From assembly GCA_963805705.1 (NCBI GenBank), contig CAWDVH010000005.1, positions 868,001 to 932,000 on the forward strand: a DNA stretch of 64,000 bases, in the 5' to 3' direction. Of this stretch, positions 42,596 to 51,350 are shown in pieces. Origin of the DNA: CAWDVH01 sp963805705 (lineage in GTDB: Bacteria > Actinomycetota > Actinomycetes > Streptosporangiales > Streptosporangiaceae). Each line of letters starts with the position of its first letter. The stretch's first letter is position 1. The notes under the pieces are model-generated. The model was not told the origin of the DNA. It saw only the letters and a list, made by a program, of their open reading frames with translations, and made no database searches. A program made the position numbers and the translations under genes.

Positions 42596-43726
42596 GTGAG
42601 CACGGCTGTAGCTATAACGAACGTCCGGGTATTTGACGGACAGCGGCTGGGCGAGCCGGCCACCGTCATGATCGATGACGCCATGATCTCGGCCGGACCG
42701 CCGGCGGACGGCGGCCGTGACGCCGAGGTTGTTGACGGCGGCGGTGGCACCCTGCTGCCGGGGCTGATCGACACGCACGTGCACGCGGACAAGGTGTCCC
42801 AGCTCACGACATCGGCCTCGTGGGGCGTCACCACCATGCTCGACATGGGCAACAAGGATCTCGCCAACCTCGCGACGCTGAGGAAAGGCCAGGGACTTCC
42901 GACCCTGAAGAGCGCTGGAAATCCGGCGAGCGCGCCGGGCTCCGTGTTCGTCAGGAAGATGGGTTTCTCTGTCTCGACTACGGTGACCGGGCCCGATGAC
43001 GCGGCGCGTTTCGTTGCCGAGCGCGTGGCCGAGGGCTCGGACTACATCAAGATCCTCGTTGAGGATCCCAAGATTCCCGGTACCAGGGCGCTGGGCGCGC
43101 AGACGGTGGCCGCGCTGGTGCTAGCGGCGCACCAGGCCGGGCTGAAGACGGTCGCTCACGTGGCGAGTGCCGACACGATGACGACGGCGGTGCGCGCCGG
43201 GGCCGACGTCGTCACCCACACCGCCCTGACTAGTGACCTGGGCCCTGAGTTCGGCACGCTGCTCGCCGAGCGATCTGTCGTCATTATCCCGACCCTGACG
43301 ATGATGCAGGGAGTGGTGCAGGCCATCGGCGGGAAGCTCGTCATGCGGGTGCTGGCACCGTTCGTGCCGGCGGTCCGGCTGAACTACCGGCACGCGAAGT
43401 CGACCGTCGCCACGTTTCACCGGGCCGGGGCGGTCATCCTCGCCGGCACCGACTCCAACGATGACCTTACGGCCCCGTGCCAGGTAGCACACGGTGAGTC
43501 ATTGCACGAGGAGCTGGAGCGACTGGTAGCTGCCGGGCTGACGCCGGCCGAGGCGCTGCGGGGGGCGACCTCGCTCGCGGCTGGCACCTTCGGGCTGACG
43601 GACCGGGGCGTCATCGCGCCGGGACGCCGGGCCGACCTCGTCCTGGTAGACGGTGACCCGACCCTGGACATCTGCGCGACCCGGAACATCCGCGGCGTGT
43701 GGATCGGTGGCGGCCGGGTCAGGTAG
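42596..43726 (+). CDS. metal-dependent amidohydrolase (imidazolonepropionase/prolidase-like)
   Basis: A 376-residue TIM-barrel amidohydrolase. Ligands are complete: LLPGLIDTHVHADK (HxH, about residue 62), YIKILVED (Lys to be carboxylated, about 143), VAHVAS and VVTHTAL (two His), and LAGTDSND (Asp, about 283). The small beta-sandwich is built from both ends (NVRVFDGQRL; RGVIAPGRRADLVLVDGDP). It hydrolyses a C-N or lactone bond in a compound not identifiable by sequence. The GTG at 42596 has GAGGAG upstream. Third gene of the arm, 31 bp after the HIT-like gene. Confidence 0.9.
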   Translation: MSTAVAITNVRVFDGQRLGEPATVMIDDAMISAGPPADGGRDAEVVDGGGGTLLPGLIDTHVHADKVSQLTTSASWGVTTMLDMGNKDLANLATLRKGQGLPTLKSAGNPASAPGSVFVRKMGFSVSTTVTGPDDAARFVAERVAEGSDYIKILVEDPKIPGTRALGAQTVAALVLAAHQAGLKTVAHVASADTMTTAVRAGADVVTHTALTSDLGPEFGTLLAERSVVIIPTLTMMQGVVQAIGGKLVMRVLAPFVPAVRLNYRHAKSTVATFHRAGAVILAGTDSNDDLTAPCQVAHGESLHEELERLVAAGLTPAEALRGATSLAAGTFGLTDRGVIAPGRRADLVLVDGDPTLDICATRNIRGVWIGGGRVR

Positions 43727-43802
43727 GTCCCGCCACGGCACGGGCACGGGAGCCGCTGGGCGAGCCGCGCCGCAGGCCAGACTACGAGCTGAACGGAACG
43801 AC

Positions 43803-44684
43803 ATGATTCTGGTTACTGCTGCCCATGGCAATCAGGGCAGGCTGCTCATCCCGAAGCTCCTGGCGGCCGGGCAGCCGGTCCGGGCCTGCGTCCAGTCGCA
43901 AGCGTCTGCCGAGCACCTGCGGGCGCTGGGCGTGCCGGAGGTAGTGGCAGGCGACGTCAGCGAACCTGCGGTGCTGGCCAGGGCCATCGCCGGCGTGCAG
44001 AAGGTCTACCATGTCGGCCCGACCGCCCATCCGCGCGAGCGCGCCATGGGCCTGGCGGTGGTCGATGCGGCGAGAGCCGAGGGCGTGCGCCACCTGGTGT
44101 TCAGCTCGGTGCTGCACGCGATTACCACTGACCTGGTGCAGCACGAGATCAAGCGCGACATCGAGGAGCACCTGCTCTCGTCGGGATTGGAATTCACGAT
44201 CCTGCAGCCGGCGAACTACATGCTCCCCCTGAAGCTCCGGCCCGTCTTCGAGAAGGGCGTCTTCGAGCTGTCCTGGTCGCTCGAGCGGCGTCAGTCGCTG
44301 GTGGATCTGGGCGACGTGACCGATGTTGCCTGCCTGGCACTGACCGACAGCGAGCGCCATGCCGGAGCCACCTACGAGCTGGCGGCACCGGGCCGCTACA
44401 CCGCGCACGATCTGGGCGACATCATCTCGCGCGTGCTGGGGCGCCCGATCGCCGTGCGGGAGATCAATGCCGACACCTACCTCAAGGCCTGGGTCGGGAA
44501 CGCGGATCCGCAGCAGGTCACGCACCAGGTCCGCGTCTTGCGCGCGATCACCGCGCGCTACAGCAGCCACGACTTCGTCGGCAACCCCAACGTGCTCACG
44601 TGGCTGCTCGGCCGCCCGCCGACGACCTTCGAGGCCTACGTGCGCCACCAGCATGACGAGTTCCTGCGGAGGGGAGGCCGGTGA
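43803..44684 (+). CDS. NmrA-like NAD(P)-binding protein (atypical SDR)
   Basis: A 293-residue Rossmann protein beginning MILVTAAHGNQGRLLIPKLL, with the Gly-rich loop of NmrA/SDR_a5 proteins (here AAHGNQG). HLVFSSVLHAITTDLVQHEIKRDIEEHL near residue 100 keeps the region that carries Tyr-x3-Lys in classical SDRs, but with His-x3-Lys, as in NmrA-like reductases or sensors. GLEFTILQPANYM near 135 is strongly typical. Substrate unknown. The stop overlaps the next start by 4 bp. Confidence 0.85.
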   Translation: MILVTAAHGNQGRLLIPKLLAAGQPVRACVQSQASAEHLRALGVPEVVAGDVSEPAVLARAIAGVQKVYHVGPTAHPRERAMGLAVVDAARAEGVRHLVFSSVLHAITTDLVQHEIKRDIEEHLLSSGLEFTILQPANYMLPLKLRPVFEKGVFELSWSLERRQSLVDLGDVTDVACLALTDSERHAGATYELAAPGRYTAHDLGDIISRVLGRPIAVREINADTYLKAWVGNADPQQVTHQVRVLRAITARYSSHDFVGNPNVLTWLLGRPPTTFEAYVRHQHDEFLRRGGR

Positions 44685-45469
44685 AGCTCAGCGGCAACAC
44701 GATCCTGATCACCGGCGGGGGCTCGGGCATCGGGCGCGGCCTGGCCGAGGAACTGCACCAGCGGGGCAACCGGGTCATCATCGCCGGGCGCCGGGCGGCA
44801 GTGCTGGGCGCGGTCGTGGCGGCTAACCCCGGAATGCATGCCGTGCAGCTGGACGTGGCCGATGCCGCGAGCATCGCCAGCGTCGTGCCCCGCGTGCTCG
44901 CCGAGCACCCGGATCTGAACGTCGTCATCAACAACGCCGGGATCATGTTCGGCGATGACCCCGGCCAGCCGCTCGACGACGAGATGCTGACGTCCATCGT
45001 CGCCACCAACTTGCTCGGGCCCGTGCGGCTGAACTCCGCCCTCATCACTCATCTGCGCCGGCAGCCCTCGGCGACCATCATCAACGTCTCGTCGATGCTC
45101 GGCTATGCGCCGCTGGCCTCGTCGGCCCTCTACTCGGCGACCAAGGCCGCGCTGCACTCGTACACGCTGTCCCTGCGTCATCGCCTGGAGGGATCGCCGG
45201 TGGCCGTGCTGGAGATCGCGCCGCCGTATACGCAGACGGCGCTGATGGACGTTAACCTGACCGACCCCCGCGCGATGCCCTTGGCGGACTACCTGGCCGA
45301 GACGATGGAGCTCCTGGCCACCGGCGCAGTGGAGGTGTACGTGGAGCGCGCCCGACTGCGCCGCGATGCCCAGCGGCCGGACGAAGTGGGCGCGACCAAG
45401 AGATTCAACGACATGATGAACGGCGGCCCGCGGGGCGAGGGGCGGCCGGACAGCCCCGCCCGCGCGTAG
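44681..45469 (+). CDS. short-chain dehydrogenase/reductase
   Basis: A 262-residue classical SDR: TGGGSGIGRGLAEEL (cofactor motif, about residue 12), VVINNAGIM (about 84), INVSSMLGYAPLASSALYSATKAAL with catalytic Ser, Tyr and Lys (about 130-155). It resembles DltE-like oxidoreductases. It oxidises a hydroxyl or reduces a ketone using NAD(P). GTG start at 44681 overlaps the previous stop (GTGA), so it is the last gene of a coupled arm of five. The GntR operators lie 3.1 kb upstream. Confidence 0.9.
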   Translation: MKLSGNTILITGGGSGIGRGLAEELHQRGNRVIIAGRRAAVLGAVVAANPGMHAVQLDVADAASIASVVPRVLAEHPDLNVVINNAGIMFGDDPGQPLDDEMLTSIVATNLLGPVRLNSALITHLRRQPSATIINVSSMLGYAPLASSALYSATKAALHSYTLSLRHRLEGSPVAVLEIAPPYTQTALMDVNLTDPRAMPLADYLAETMELLATGAVEVYVERARLRRDAQRPDEVGATKRFNDMMNGGPRGEGRPDSPARA

Positions 45470-45478
45470 CGCGGCTGC

Positions 45479-45934
45479 CTAGCGGAGGGCGCGGGTCCAC
45501 GTATCGACGTGCTGGTCGGCGTAGTCCGCGGCTGATCTCCAGTAGTCACCATGCCCTTCGGCGTGCAGCCTGGCCCAGGGCTGCTCTCCGGTCAGCGAGG
45601 ATTTACGGAGAAGGTCGAACATCCCGCGCGAGTGCGCGCCGATGAGCGGGGGAAACTCCCGGCGCTGTTCAGCCGTCAGCCCGTACCCGTCGGCCAGCGC
45701 GCGCAGCCGCGGGGCGTCCCCGGCCGGGTCGCCGGCCGGGTCGAGTGGCACGAAGCCGGTGGCGGTCCAGGCCAGGTCCCACAGGCGCGACCCTGGTCCG
45801 GCGCCGTCCCAGTCGTCAGCGGCCGCGTCGGCAGAACTGACGAGCTGAGGCGGAAATCGGCACCTGATATCGGCAGCATCACCGATGCAGCCGGCCAGGC
45901 TGCGGGCCGACAGTCGTTCTGTAGCCCGTGCCAT
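45479..45934 (-). pseudogene. aminoglycoside-phosphotransferase-like fragment
   Basis: The 151-codon frame keeps only the C-terminal half of an APH-type kinase: DDWDGAGPGSRLWDLAWTAT corresponds to the metal-binding IDWDxAxPGxRxWDLA loop, followed by the usual helical end (DGYGLTAEQRREFPPLIGAH). The ATP lobe and the catalytic HGDxxxxN loop are missing, replaced by RCRFPPQLVSSADAAA. A truncated relic with no expected activity. Confidence 0.6.
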
Positions 45935-45957
45935 CGCGCCATTACCGGAGGAGCATC

Positions 45958-46170
45958 ATGAACCGCCCAGCCCAGATTCGGGCCTGCGTCGCCGTCGCGG
46001 CGATCCCGTCACGTGGCGCCGAGCGGGCCGGCCTCAGGGACCTAGATCGGTCCGCCTGCGGCCAGCCTGCCCGCCAGCTCTCCAGGCCAGAAAACCTCCG
46101 CGAGGCCGTATCAGGGCAACGCGATCTTGCTCTGCATAGGCAGGCGAGAGTCGTAACTGCCTGGAGGTGA
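45958..46170 (+). CDS. doubtful small ORF behind a strong ribosome site
   Basis: ATG 45958 is preceded by GGAGGAG at 45947-45953, an excellent ribosome site, but the 70-residue product (MNRPAQIRACVAVAAIPSRG...) is Arg/Ala-rich and matches nothing known. It may be the start of a gene that has lost its body. Apart from this the 240-bp stretch before the next gene shows nothing. Confidence 0.25.
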   Translation: MNRPAQIRACVAVAAIPSRGAERAGLRDLDRSACGQPARQLSRPENLREAVSGQRDLALHRQARVVTAWR

Positions 46171-46175
46171 GACTA

Positions 46176-46382
46176 GTGCTGGAACTTGTTGGCTGTCCCG
46201 AATGCGCAAGCCCTGCGGAGATAACCGACCGCTTCGTGCTCCCGAGCACGGCCGGGCCCGTCGTCCACGTTGTACTAGATTGCGCAGCTGGTCATCACTT
46301 CCGGATGGCATCCGACCGGCTTCCCGTCGGCGCATCCGCGGCAGCTGCGATTGGCAGCAACGAGCGTGACACTGCGAAGTGA
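46176..46382 (+). CDS. small zinc-ribbon-like protein
   Basis: A 68-residue protein with ELVGCPECASPAEITDRFVL and later VLDCAAGHHFRM, giving CxxC...CxxxHH, a probable zinc site. Similar small CPxC proteins with a PAEIxDRFVL core recur in actinobacteria, usually without assigned function. GTG 46176 is preferred because GGAGG (46163-46167) then has normal spacing. It lies just before the next membrane-protein gene. Confidence 0.65.
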   Translation: MLELVGCPECASPAEITDRFVLPSTAGPVVHVVLDCAAGHHFRMASDRLPVGASAAAAIGSNERDTAK

Positions 46383-46386
46383 CGTG

Positions 46387-46875
46387 ATGCTATACGCGTG
46401 CGCGGCCGTTAAACCCGTAAGAGAAGTCAGCCGGGCCTGGCTCAGGATATACGGCGGCCCGGAAATCGCAGGCTTGCTCGCCGCTGCTCTCGCGTTCGGG
46501 TCAGTCCGCGCCGCCGGCGGCCCGCTGCTCGGATCCGCCCTTCTGGGCAGCTGGGCCGAAGACATTGCCTTTGTCGGCTATTTCGGGGTGCGGGCCGTGC
46601 GGGATGAGAGCAGGCATCACAGGCAGCATAACCGCATAAAGTACTGCGCATTTACTTTCGGGCTGGCGTTCTGGAGCCTGCTCATTGAGCTAGGTCCGGC
46701 AGAGGCGGTCGACAAGATTGTCCGCCCTACTCTGCTGTACGAGATTCCCCGGCGCCTGCATAATATGGCGACTGGCTTTATCTTGGCTAAGCTAGCCGCC
46801 GATATTGTTTACTACATACTGGCTTATGCAGGCCGATCGGTCCGGAAACGGTACTTCAATGGCCGGTCCACTTGA
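46387..46875 (+). CDS. membrane protein of unknown function
   Basis: A protein of about 162 residues with three to four hydrophobic segments (IAGLLAAALAFGSVRAAGG; YCAFTFGLAFWSLLIELG; ATGFILAKLAADIVYYILAY) and a charged loop AVRDESRHHRQHNR. The family is not recognised. The start is uncertain: ATG 46387, GTG 46384 and GTG 46366 are all in frame and none has a strong ribosome site. It precedes the HypX gene by 31 bp on the same strand and may share its transcript. Confidence 0.7.
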   Translation: MLYACAAVKPVREVSRAWLRIYGGPEIAGLLAAALAFGSVRAAGGPLLGSALLGSWAEDIAFVGYFGVRAVRDESRHHRQHNRIKYCAFTFGLAFWSLLIELGPAEAVDKIVRPTLLYEIPRRLHNMATGFILAKLAADIVYYILAYAGRSVRKRYFNGRST

Positions 46876-46906
46876 AGGAGCTAAGCGTGGATACAGGAGA
46901 AGACAG

Positions 46907-48637
46907 ATGCGGATCTTGCTTATCGCGAGCGCGTACAACAGCATGACGCAGCGGGTGCATGTCGAGCTGGCCGATCGGGGCCATGAGGTAGCGGTCGAGC
47001 TGGCGCTGGGGGATGACCAGATGCGTGCGGGGGTTCGCCGCCATGATCCGGACCTTGTCGTCGCGCCCATGCTGACCACCGCGATTCCCGCGGATATCTG
47101 GTCGGGTTATCCCTGCTTCATCGTTCACCCCGGGCCCAGGGGCGATCGCGGCCCGTCCTCGCTCGACTGGGCGATCATGGAGGGCGCCGGGCGCTGGGGC
47201 GTCACCGTTCTGCAGGCCAACGCCGAGATGGATGCCGGCGACATCTGGGCGAGCCAGGAATTCACGATGCCCCGCTGCGGCAAAAGCTCCATGTACCGCA
47301 CCGAGGTAGCGGATGCCGCCGTGCAGGGCGTACTGCTGGCGGTGGCCCGGTTCGAGGAGGGTAGCTACCGGTCCGAGCCGCTGGACTATGGCCGCCCGGA
47401 CGTGGTCGGTGTGCATCGTCGGCCCTGCAGGCAGGAAGATCGCCGAATTGACTGGCCGGACGAGCCCTCATCGTCGGTCCTGGCCAAGCTGCAGGCGGCC
47501 GATTCGAGCCCCGGCGTCCTCGACATGATCGGTAACGATGAGTACTTCCTGTTCGGTGGCTATGAAGAGAGCGGCATGCGCGGTGAACCCGGTGCCATCC
47601 TGGCCCGGCGGACCGGGGCGATCTGCCGGGCGACCGCCGACGGGGCGGTATGGATCCCCCAGCTGCGCAGGCGCCGGGCTCCCGGAGGGCCGGGAACCTT
47701 CAAGCTGCCGGCCACGCTGGCCATGGGTGGATCACTCGCTGACGTCCCGGAGTCCCGCGCGCCGCTGACGCCGCTGCCCGGCCGCCGCACTTACCAGGAG
47801 ATCAGCTACCGCGAGGCCGACGGCGTGGGCTACCTAGAGTTCTCCTTCCCCGGCGGGGCGATGAGTACCGGTCAGTGCCGTCGGCTGCTCGCCGCCTACC
47901 GGCATGCTCAGGGCCGCCCGGTACGGGTAATCGTGCTCGGGGGCACCAGGGACTTCTTTTCCAACGGCATCCACCTCAATGTGATCGAGGCCGCCGACGA
48001 CCCTGCCTATGAGTCCTGGCGGAATATCAATGCCATAGATGACCTGGTCGAGGCGATCCTGACTACTACCGACCGGCTGACCGTAGCGGCAGTCTGCGGC
48101 AACGCCGCGGCCGGGGGCCTCATGCTCGCGCTGGCGGCGGACGAGGTCTGGTGCCGGTCAGGCGCGATTCTCAATCCGCATTATCGCCTGATGGGGCTGC
48201 ATGGCTCGGAGTACTGGACCTACACGCTGCCCCGCCGCGCCGGCGCGCGGCAGGCGGCCCGGCTCACCGAGGAATGCCTGCCGGTCAGCTCTGCCTCCGG
48301 GCTGCGACTCGGCCTGGCCGACCGGGTAATTGAGGGCGGGCCGCCTGATTACCGCGCACAGGTAGCTGATCTTGCCGAGCAGCTGGCCTGGAGCCCGCAC
48401 TACTCAGCGCGCCTGGCCGCAAAGGCACAGGAGCTGACCGCAGCCGAGAAAGAGCTCCCGCTGGCTGCCTACCGGCACCAGGAACTAGCCGTCATGAGCC
48501 GGAATTTCTTCGATCCGCGAGAGCCGTACGCTCAGCTGCGCCGCGCGTTCGTCTACAAGGACAGGCCAACCGAGACGCCACCGCATCTCCCAGGTCACCG
48601 CCCGGTGCTAGCCGGGGCCGGCCTCAGCGACCGGTAG
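46907..48637 (+). CDS. hypX: HypX-type hydrogenase maturation protein (CO-ligand synthesis)
   Basis: A 576-residue two-domain protein. The N-terminal part (about 1-270) is formyltransferase-like: FIVHPGPRGDRGPSSLDWAI (about 80-99) and GVTVLQANAEMDAGDIWASQ with the conserved Asp. The C-terminal part (about 310-540) is enoyl-CoA hydratase-like: VRVIVLGGTRDFFSNGIHLN, VCGNAAAGGLMLALAADEVW and LNPHYRLMGLHGSEYWTYTL. This arrangement and the SEYWTY motif are diagnostic of HypX/HoxX, which makes the CO ligand of [NiFe]-hydrogenase from formyl-tetrahydrofolate in air. AGGAGA precedes ATG 46907. No hydrogenase structural or other hyp gene is in the window. Confidence 0.9.
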   Translation: MRILLIASAYNSMTQRVHVELADRGHEVAVELALGDDQMRAGVRRHDPDLVVAPMLTTAIPADIWSGYPCFIVHPGPRGDRGPSSLDWAIMEGAGRWGVTVLQANAEMDAGDIWASQEFTMPRCGKSSMYRTEVADAAVQGVLLAVARFEEGSYRSEPLDYGRPDVVGVHRRPCRQEDRRIDWPDEPSSSVLAKLQAADSSPGVLDMIGNDEYFLFGGYEESGMRGEPGAILARRTGAICRATADGAVWIPQLRRRRAPGGPGTFKLPATLAMGGSLADVPESRAPLTPLPGRRTYQEISYREADGVGYLEFSFPGGAMSTGQCRRLLAAYRHAQGRPVRVIVLGGTRDFFSNGIHLNVIEAADDPAYESWRNINAIDDLVEAILTTTDRLTVAAVCGNAAAGGLMLALAADEVWCRSGAILNPHYRLMGLHGSEYWTYTLPRRAGARQAARLTEECLPVSSASGLRLGLADRVIEGGPPDYRAQVADLAEQLAWSPHYSARLAAKAQELTAAEKELPLAAYRHQELAVMSRNFFDPREPYAQLRRAFVYKDRPTETPPHLPGHRPVLAGAGLSDR

Positions 48638-48688
48638 CGGAAATCGAGCGATGCGAGGTGGCCGTCAGGGTGGCCAGCGCTGGCTCGC

Positions 48689-49114
48689 TCAGGACCAGCT
48701 CGCCGGGTGCAGCGTCAGTCCCAGGACCTTCATCCACGACACGGCACCGGCGCGCAGGCAGTCCCCGTGCGGCGCGCAGAGCCCGATGCCGGTCTCCGCA
48801 CCGGTCACGCGGGCCAGCTGCCAGTGCTCGGTGCCCGCGGAGGTGCAGGGGTATGACCAGCCGGGGATTTCCAGAACGCCCGTGGCCAGCAGGGCTGCAG
48901 CGATGAAACTGGCCCCGCACCGGCCGGTGAAGTCCTGACAGATGCCGCAGAAGCGCCGCGAGGCCAGTACTGGATCTGTCTCGGCCGCTCCGCAGCGCGG
49001 GCAGGTGAACGATTCACGCAGCTCACGCTCTCCGTCTTTCCGCGGATCACCGCGCATCAGGGGCAACTGGTCTATAGCCAGGCGCCACCGCTGCCCTCTG
49101 GATAAGCCGTGCAT
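48689..49114 (-). CDS. cysteine-rich zinc-ribbon-like protein
   Basis: A 141-residue frame with FTCPRCGAAETDPVLASRRF and CGICQDFTGRC, two CxxC knuckles that look like a zinc ribbon, then YPCTSAGTEHWQL and LCAPHGDCLRAG with further Cys/His. The pattern is too regular to be a shadow frame, but no family is recognised. The start (ATG 49114, or ATG 49057 at MRGDPRK) is unclear and ribosome sites are weak. Convergent with hypX. Confidence 0.55.
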   Translation of the reverse strand: MHGLSRGQRWRLAIDQLPLMRGDPRKDGERELRESFTCPRCGAAETDPVLASRRFCGICQDFTGRCGASFIAAALLATGVLEIPGWSYPCTSAGTEHWQLARVTGAETGIGLCAPHGDCLRAGAVSWMKVLGLTLHPASWS

Positions 49115-49206
49115 GCCATTTCACCGACTCTGGTTTTCCTGGCCGGGCTGGGCCGGACGGGCCGCAGGTCATCCCTGAGCGGCCAGCCCTGTGGGACCGA
49201 TCAAAT

Positions 49207-49285
49207 CCGGCACTAGATCGTGCCGGTAATTGCACGACAAATACTTGTGCAAGTTTCAGCCGGAAACATCGGTCAGCTGACCGAT
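49207..49285. promoter_or_regulatory. cluster of three palindromes in an intergenic region
   Basis: CCGGCAC/GTGCCGG around TAGATC (49207-49226); TTGCAC/GTGCAA around an 11-bp AT-rich centre (49230-49252); and the perfect 18-bp palindrome ATCGGTCAGCTGACCGAT (49268-49285). They fill the middle of the 283-bp gap between the zinc-ribbon gene and the DinB-domain gene at 49398. Confidence 0.6.
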
Positions 49286-49397
49286 CTATGAAGCCGCGAG
49301 ACGCTCCAGCGGCCTGTCGTGCCGCCCCTGGCCCAGAACGGAGACTGAGTGAGATTTAGGAAGCGGATCGTCCGGGACCGGGACTACGGTGTGAGCC

Positions 49398-50234
49398 ATG
49401 ACAGCAGCGGATGATCAGATAAGCCCTCCGCCGCAGGGGCAGGATGGCCCGATGGACGCGCAGTTCGGACCGCACCGGTTCAGCGCCGGCGACGGCGGCG
49501 GCAGCGCCGAGTTCCGGGCCGCCCGGTTCGACGTCGCTGATCTGCGCGGCGCCCGGTTTACCGACTGTGACCTGACCGGCGTCACGATCCGGGACGGCTG
49601 GCTTGTCGACGTCAGCATCTCCGGCTACCTCAGCAACGTCACCGTCAACGGCGTCGACGTGACCGGCTTCGTCAGCGCCGAACTGGACCGGCGGCATCCC
49701 GAGCGGGTGCAGTTCCGCGAGGGGCAGGACGCCGACGACTTCCGCGCGATGTGGGAGACCATAGAACGACTCTGGGCGGACGCGGCCGAGCGGGCCGGGC
49801 GGCTGCCCGCGGCGGCGCTGACCGAGCAGGTGAACGACGAGTGGTCGTTCGCGCAGACGCTGCGCCATCTGGTGTTCATCACCGACGCCTGGGCGAGCCG
49901 CACGGTGCTGGACGAGCCGATGCCCTATCACCCGCTCGGGCTGCCGCAGAGCTGGTACCCGCCGGCGGACGCGGCCGCGCTCGGCATCGACCTGACCGCG
50001 CAGCCCGGCTACGCCGAGATCCTGGCCGCCCGCGCGGACCGGATGGCCGTGATGCGGCGCATCCTCGCCGGCCTGGCCAATGCCGATCTCGGACGAGGCT
50101 GCCAGCGCTCGCCCGCTCCCGGCTACCCGGAGGAAGAGCGCGCCGTGGCCGAGTGCATCGCCGTGGTAATGGACGAGGAGATCGAGCACTACCGGTTCGC
50201 GGTCCGCGATCTGGCGGTGCTGGAAGCACGGTAG
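49398..50234 (+). CDS. pentapeptide-repeat and DinB-like domain protein
   Basis: A 278-residue protein. Residues 35-95 form a short pentapeptide-like beta-helix (ARFDVADLRGARFTDCDLTG). Residues 115-275 form a DinB_2 four-helix domain with likely metal ligands in LRHLVFITDAW (His) and VMDEEIEHYRFAVRDL (His). DinB proteins are often thiol S-transferases, for example for mycothiol, or stress proteins. The combination is common in actinobacteria. Start at ATG 49398. It is a single gene downstream of the palindrome cluster. Confidence 0.85.
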   Translation: MTAADDQISPPPQGQDGPMDAQFGPHRFSAGDGGGSAEFRAARFDVADLRGARFTDCDLTGVTIRDGWLVDVSISGYLSNVTVNGVDVTGFVSAELDRRHPERVQFREGQDADDFRAMWETIERLWADAAERAGRLPAAALTEQVNDEWSFAQTLRHLVFITDAWASRTVLDEPMPYHPLGLPQSWYPPADAAALGIDLTAQPGYAEILAARADRMAVMRRILAGLANADLGRGCQRSPAPGYPEEERAVAECIAVVMDEEIEHYRFAVRDLAVLEAR

Positions 50235-50255
50235 GCCCCAGCACGCGCCTGCGCC

Positions 50256-51146
50256 TTAGGTCTGGCCGCCCAGGGCCAGGCGGGCTGCGCTGACATCCTC
50301 GCGCCCGTGCCCGGCATCCACGGCGGCATGCCACTGGCGAGACAGCGCAGCCAGCAGCGGCAGGTCGCCGCCGTGCGCGGCGCCGATAGCCAGGTCCACG
50401 TCCTTCAGCGCCCACTCCAGCGGGAACTCCGCGGCGAAGTCGCGCCGGTCCATCTTGTGAAGCTTGGCGTCGGCGATCGGCGCGTCCAGCGGGCCGCCCT
50501 CGATTACCTCCGCCAGCTGCTGGTGGCCGATGCCGAGGCGGTCGCAGAGCTCCATGGTCTCGGCCACCCCCTCGATGAGGATGGACATGTACGCGTTGAC
50601 GACCAGCTTCACCTGGCTGCCCGTGCCGGCCTCGCCCAGCCACACGGTCTTGCGGCCGATAGCCGAGAACACCGGCTCGACAGTCTCGGCCGCCGCGGCA
50701 GGCCCTGACGCCAGTATGAGCAGCTGGCCCTGCTCGGCCGGGCCTTTGCTGCCCGACACCGGCGCGTCGAGGAACAGGACATCGGGCCGCAGCCCCGCCA
50801 GCCTGGCGCTGATCTCGCTGGTGGCCTCCACGCCGATCGTGCCCATCTGCGCCCAGACACAGCCCTGAGCGAACGCGCTGACCACGCCGTCATCGAAGAT
50901 TACCGAGTTCACCACGTCGGCTGTCGGCAGCATCGTAATCACCACGGGCACGTCCCTGACCGCGTCCCTGGCTACCGCCGCCTCCACCGCGCCAGCCTCG
51001 GCGAGTGAGGCCATGACCGAGCCCGAGCGGTCCCAGACTGTGACAGCCAGCCCCGAGGACAGCAGATTACGGGCCATCGCCGACCCCATGATTCCAGCGC
51101 CCAGAACCGCGACAGCGCCGCCGCCCATCCCGTCCGTGGCGGCCAT
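50256..51146 (-). CDS. NAD(P)-dependent beta-hydroxyacid dehydrogenase family protein
   Basis: A 296-residue protein: VAVLGAGIMGSAMARNLL (Rossmann motif, about residue 12), FLDAPVSGSKGPAEQGQL (substrate loop, about 125) and the catalytic Lys in GSQVKLVVNAYM (about 175). These define the 3-hydroxyisobutyrate dehydrogenase superfamily, which oxidises beta-hydroxyacids or reduces their semialdehydes. Some members are imine reductases, so the substrate is not certain. The ATG at 51146 has AAGGAGG 6 bp upstream. Divergent from helR. Confidence 0.9.
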   Translation of the reverse strand: MAATDGMGGGAVAVLGAGIMGSAMARNLLSSGLAVTVWDRSGSVMASLAEAGAVEAAVARDAVRDVPVVITMLPTADVVNSVIFDDGVVSAFAQGCVWAQMGTIGVEATSEISARLAGLRPDVLFLDAPVSGSKGPAEQGQLLILASGPAAAAETVEPVFSAIGRKTVWLGEAGTGSQVKLVVNAYMSILIEGVAETMELCDRLGIGHQQLAEVIEGGPLDAPIADAKLHKMDRRDFAAEFPLEWALKDVDLAIGAAHGGDLPLLAALSRQWHAAVDAGHGREDVSAARLALGGQT

Positions 51147-51350
51147 CGGAAGCCTCCTTCCCAGGGCGAACCCGGCCCTTGGAGCCTAACCAGGACGCCT
51201 GCGGCCGGTTTCCATTGGCCGCACTCGTATGGGCCGACGGAACCACCATGGGCGGCACGCCGTTTCGCGAGGAAGTGGTCCGTCCACAGCGGATGACCAG
51301 GGGAGAGGGGAGTACCCACTCCTCTCCACTTTCAATATATAGCGCACCGG

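Noticed and set aside
38299..45469. Secondary-metabolite biosynthetic cluster
   Set aside because: Hydroxylase, SnoaL-like and SDR genes occur in such clusters, but no polyketide synthase, NRPS, terpene synthase or other scaffold enzyme is present, so degradation or modification is more likely.
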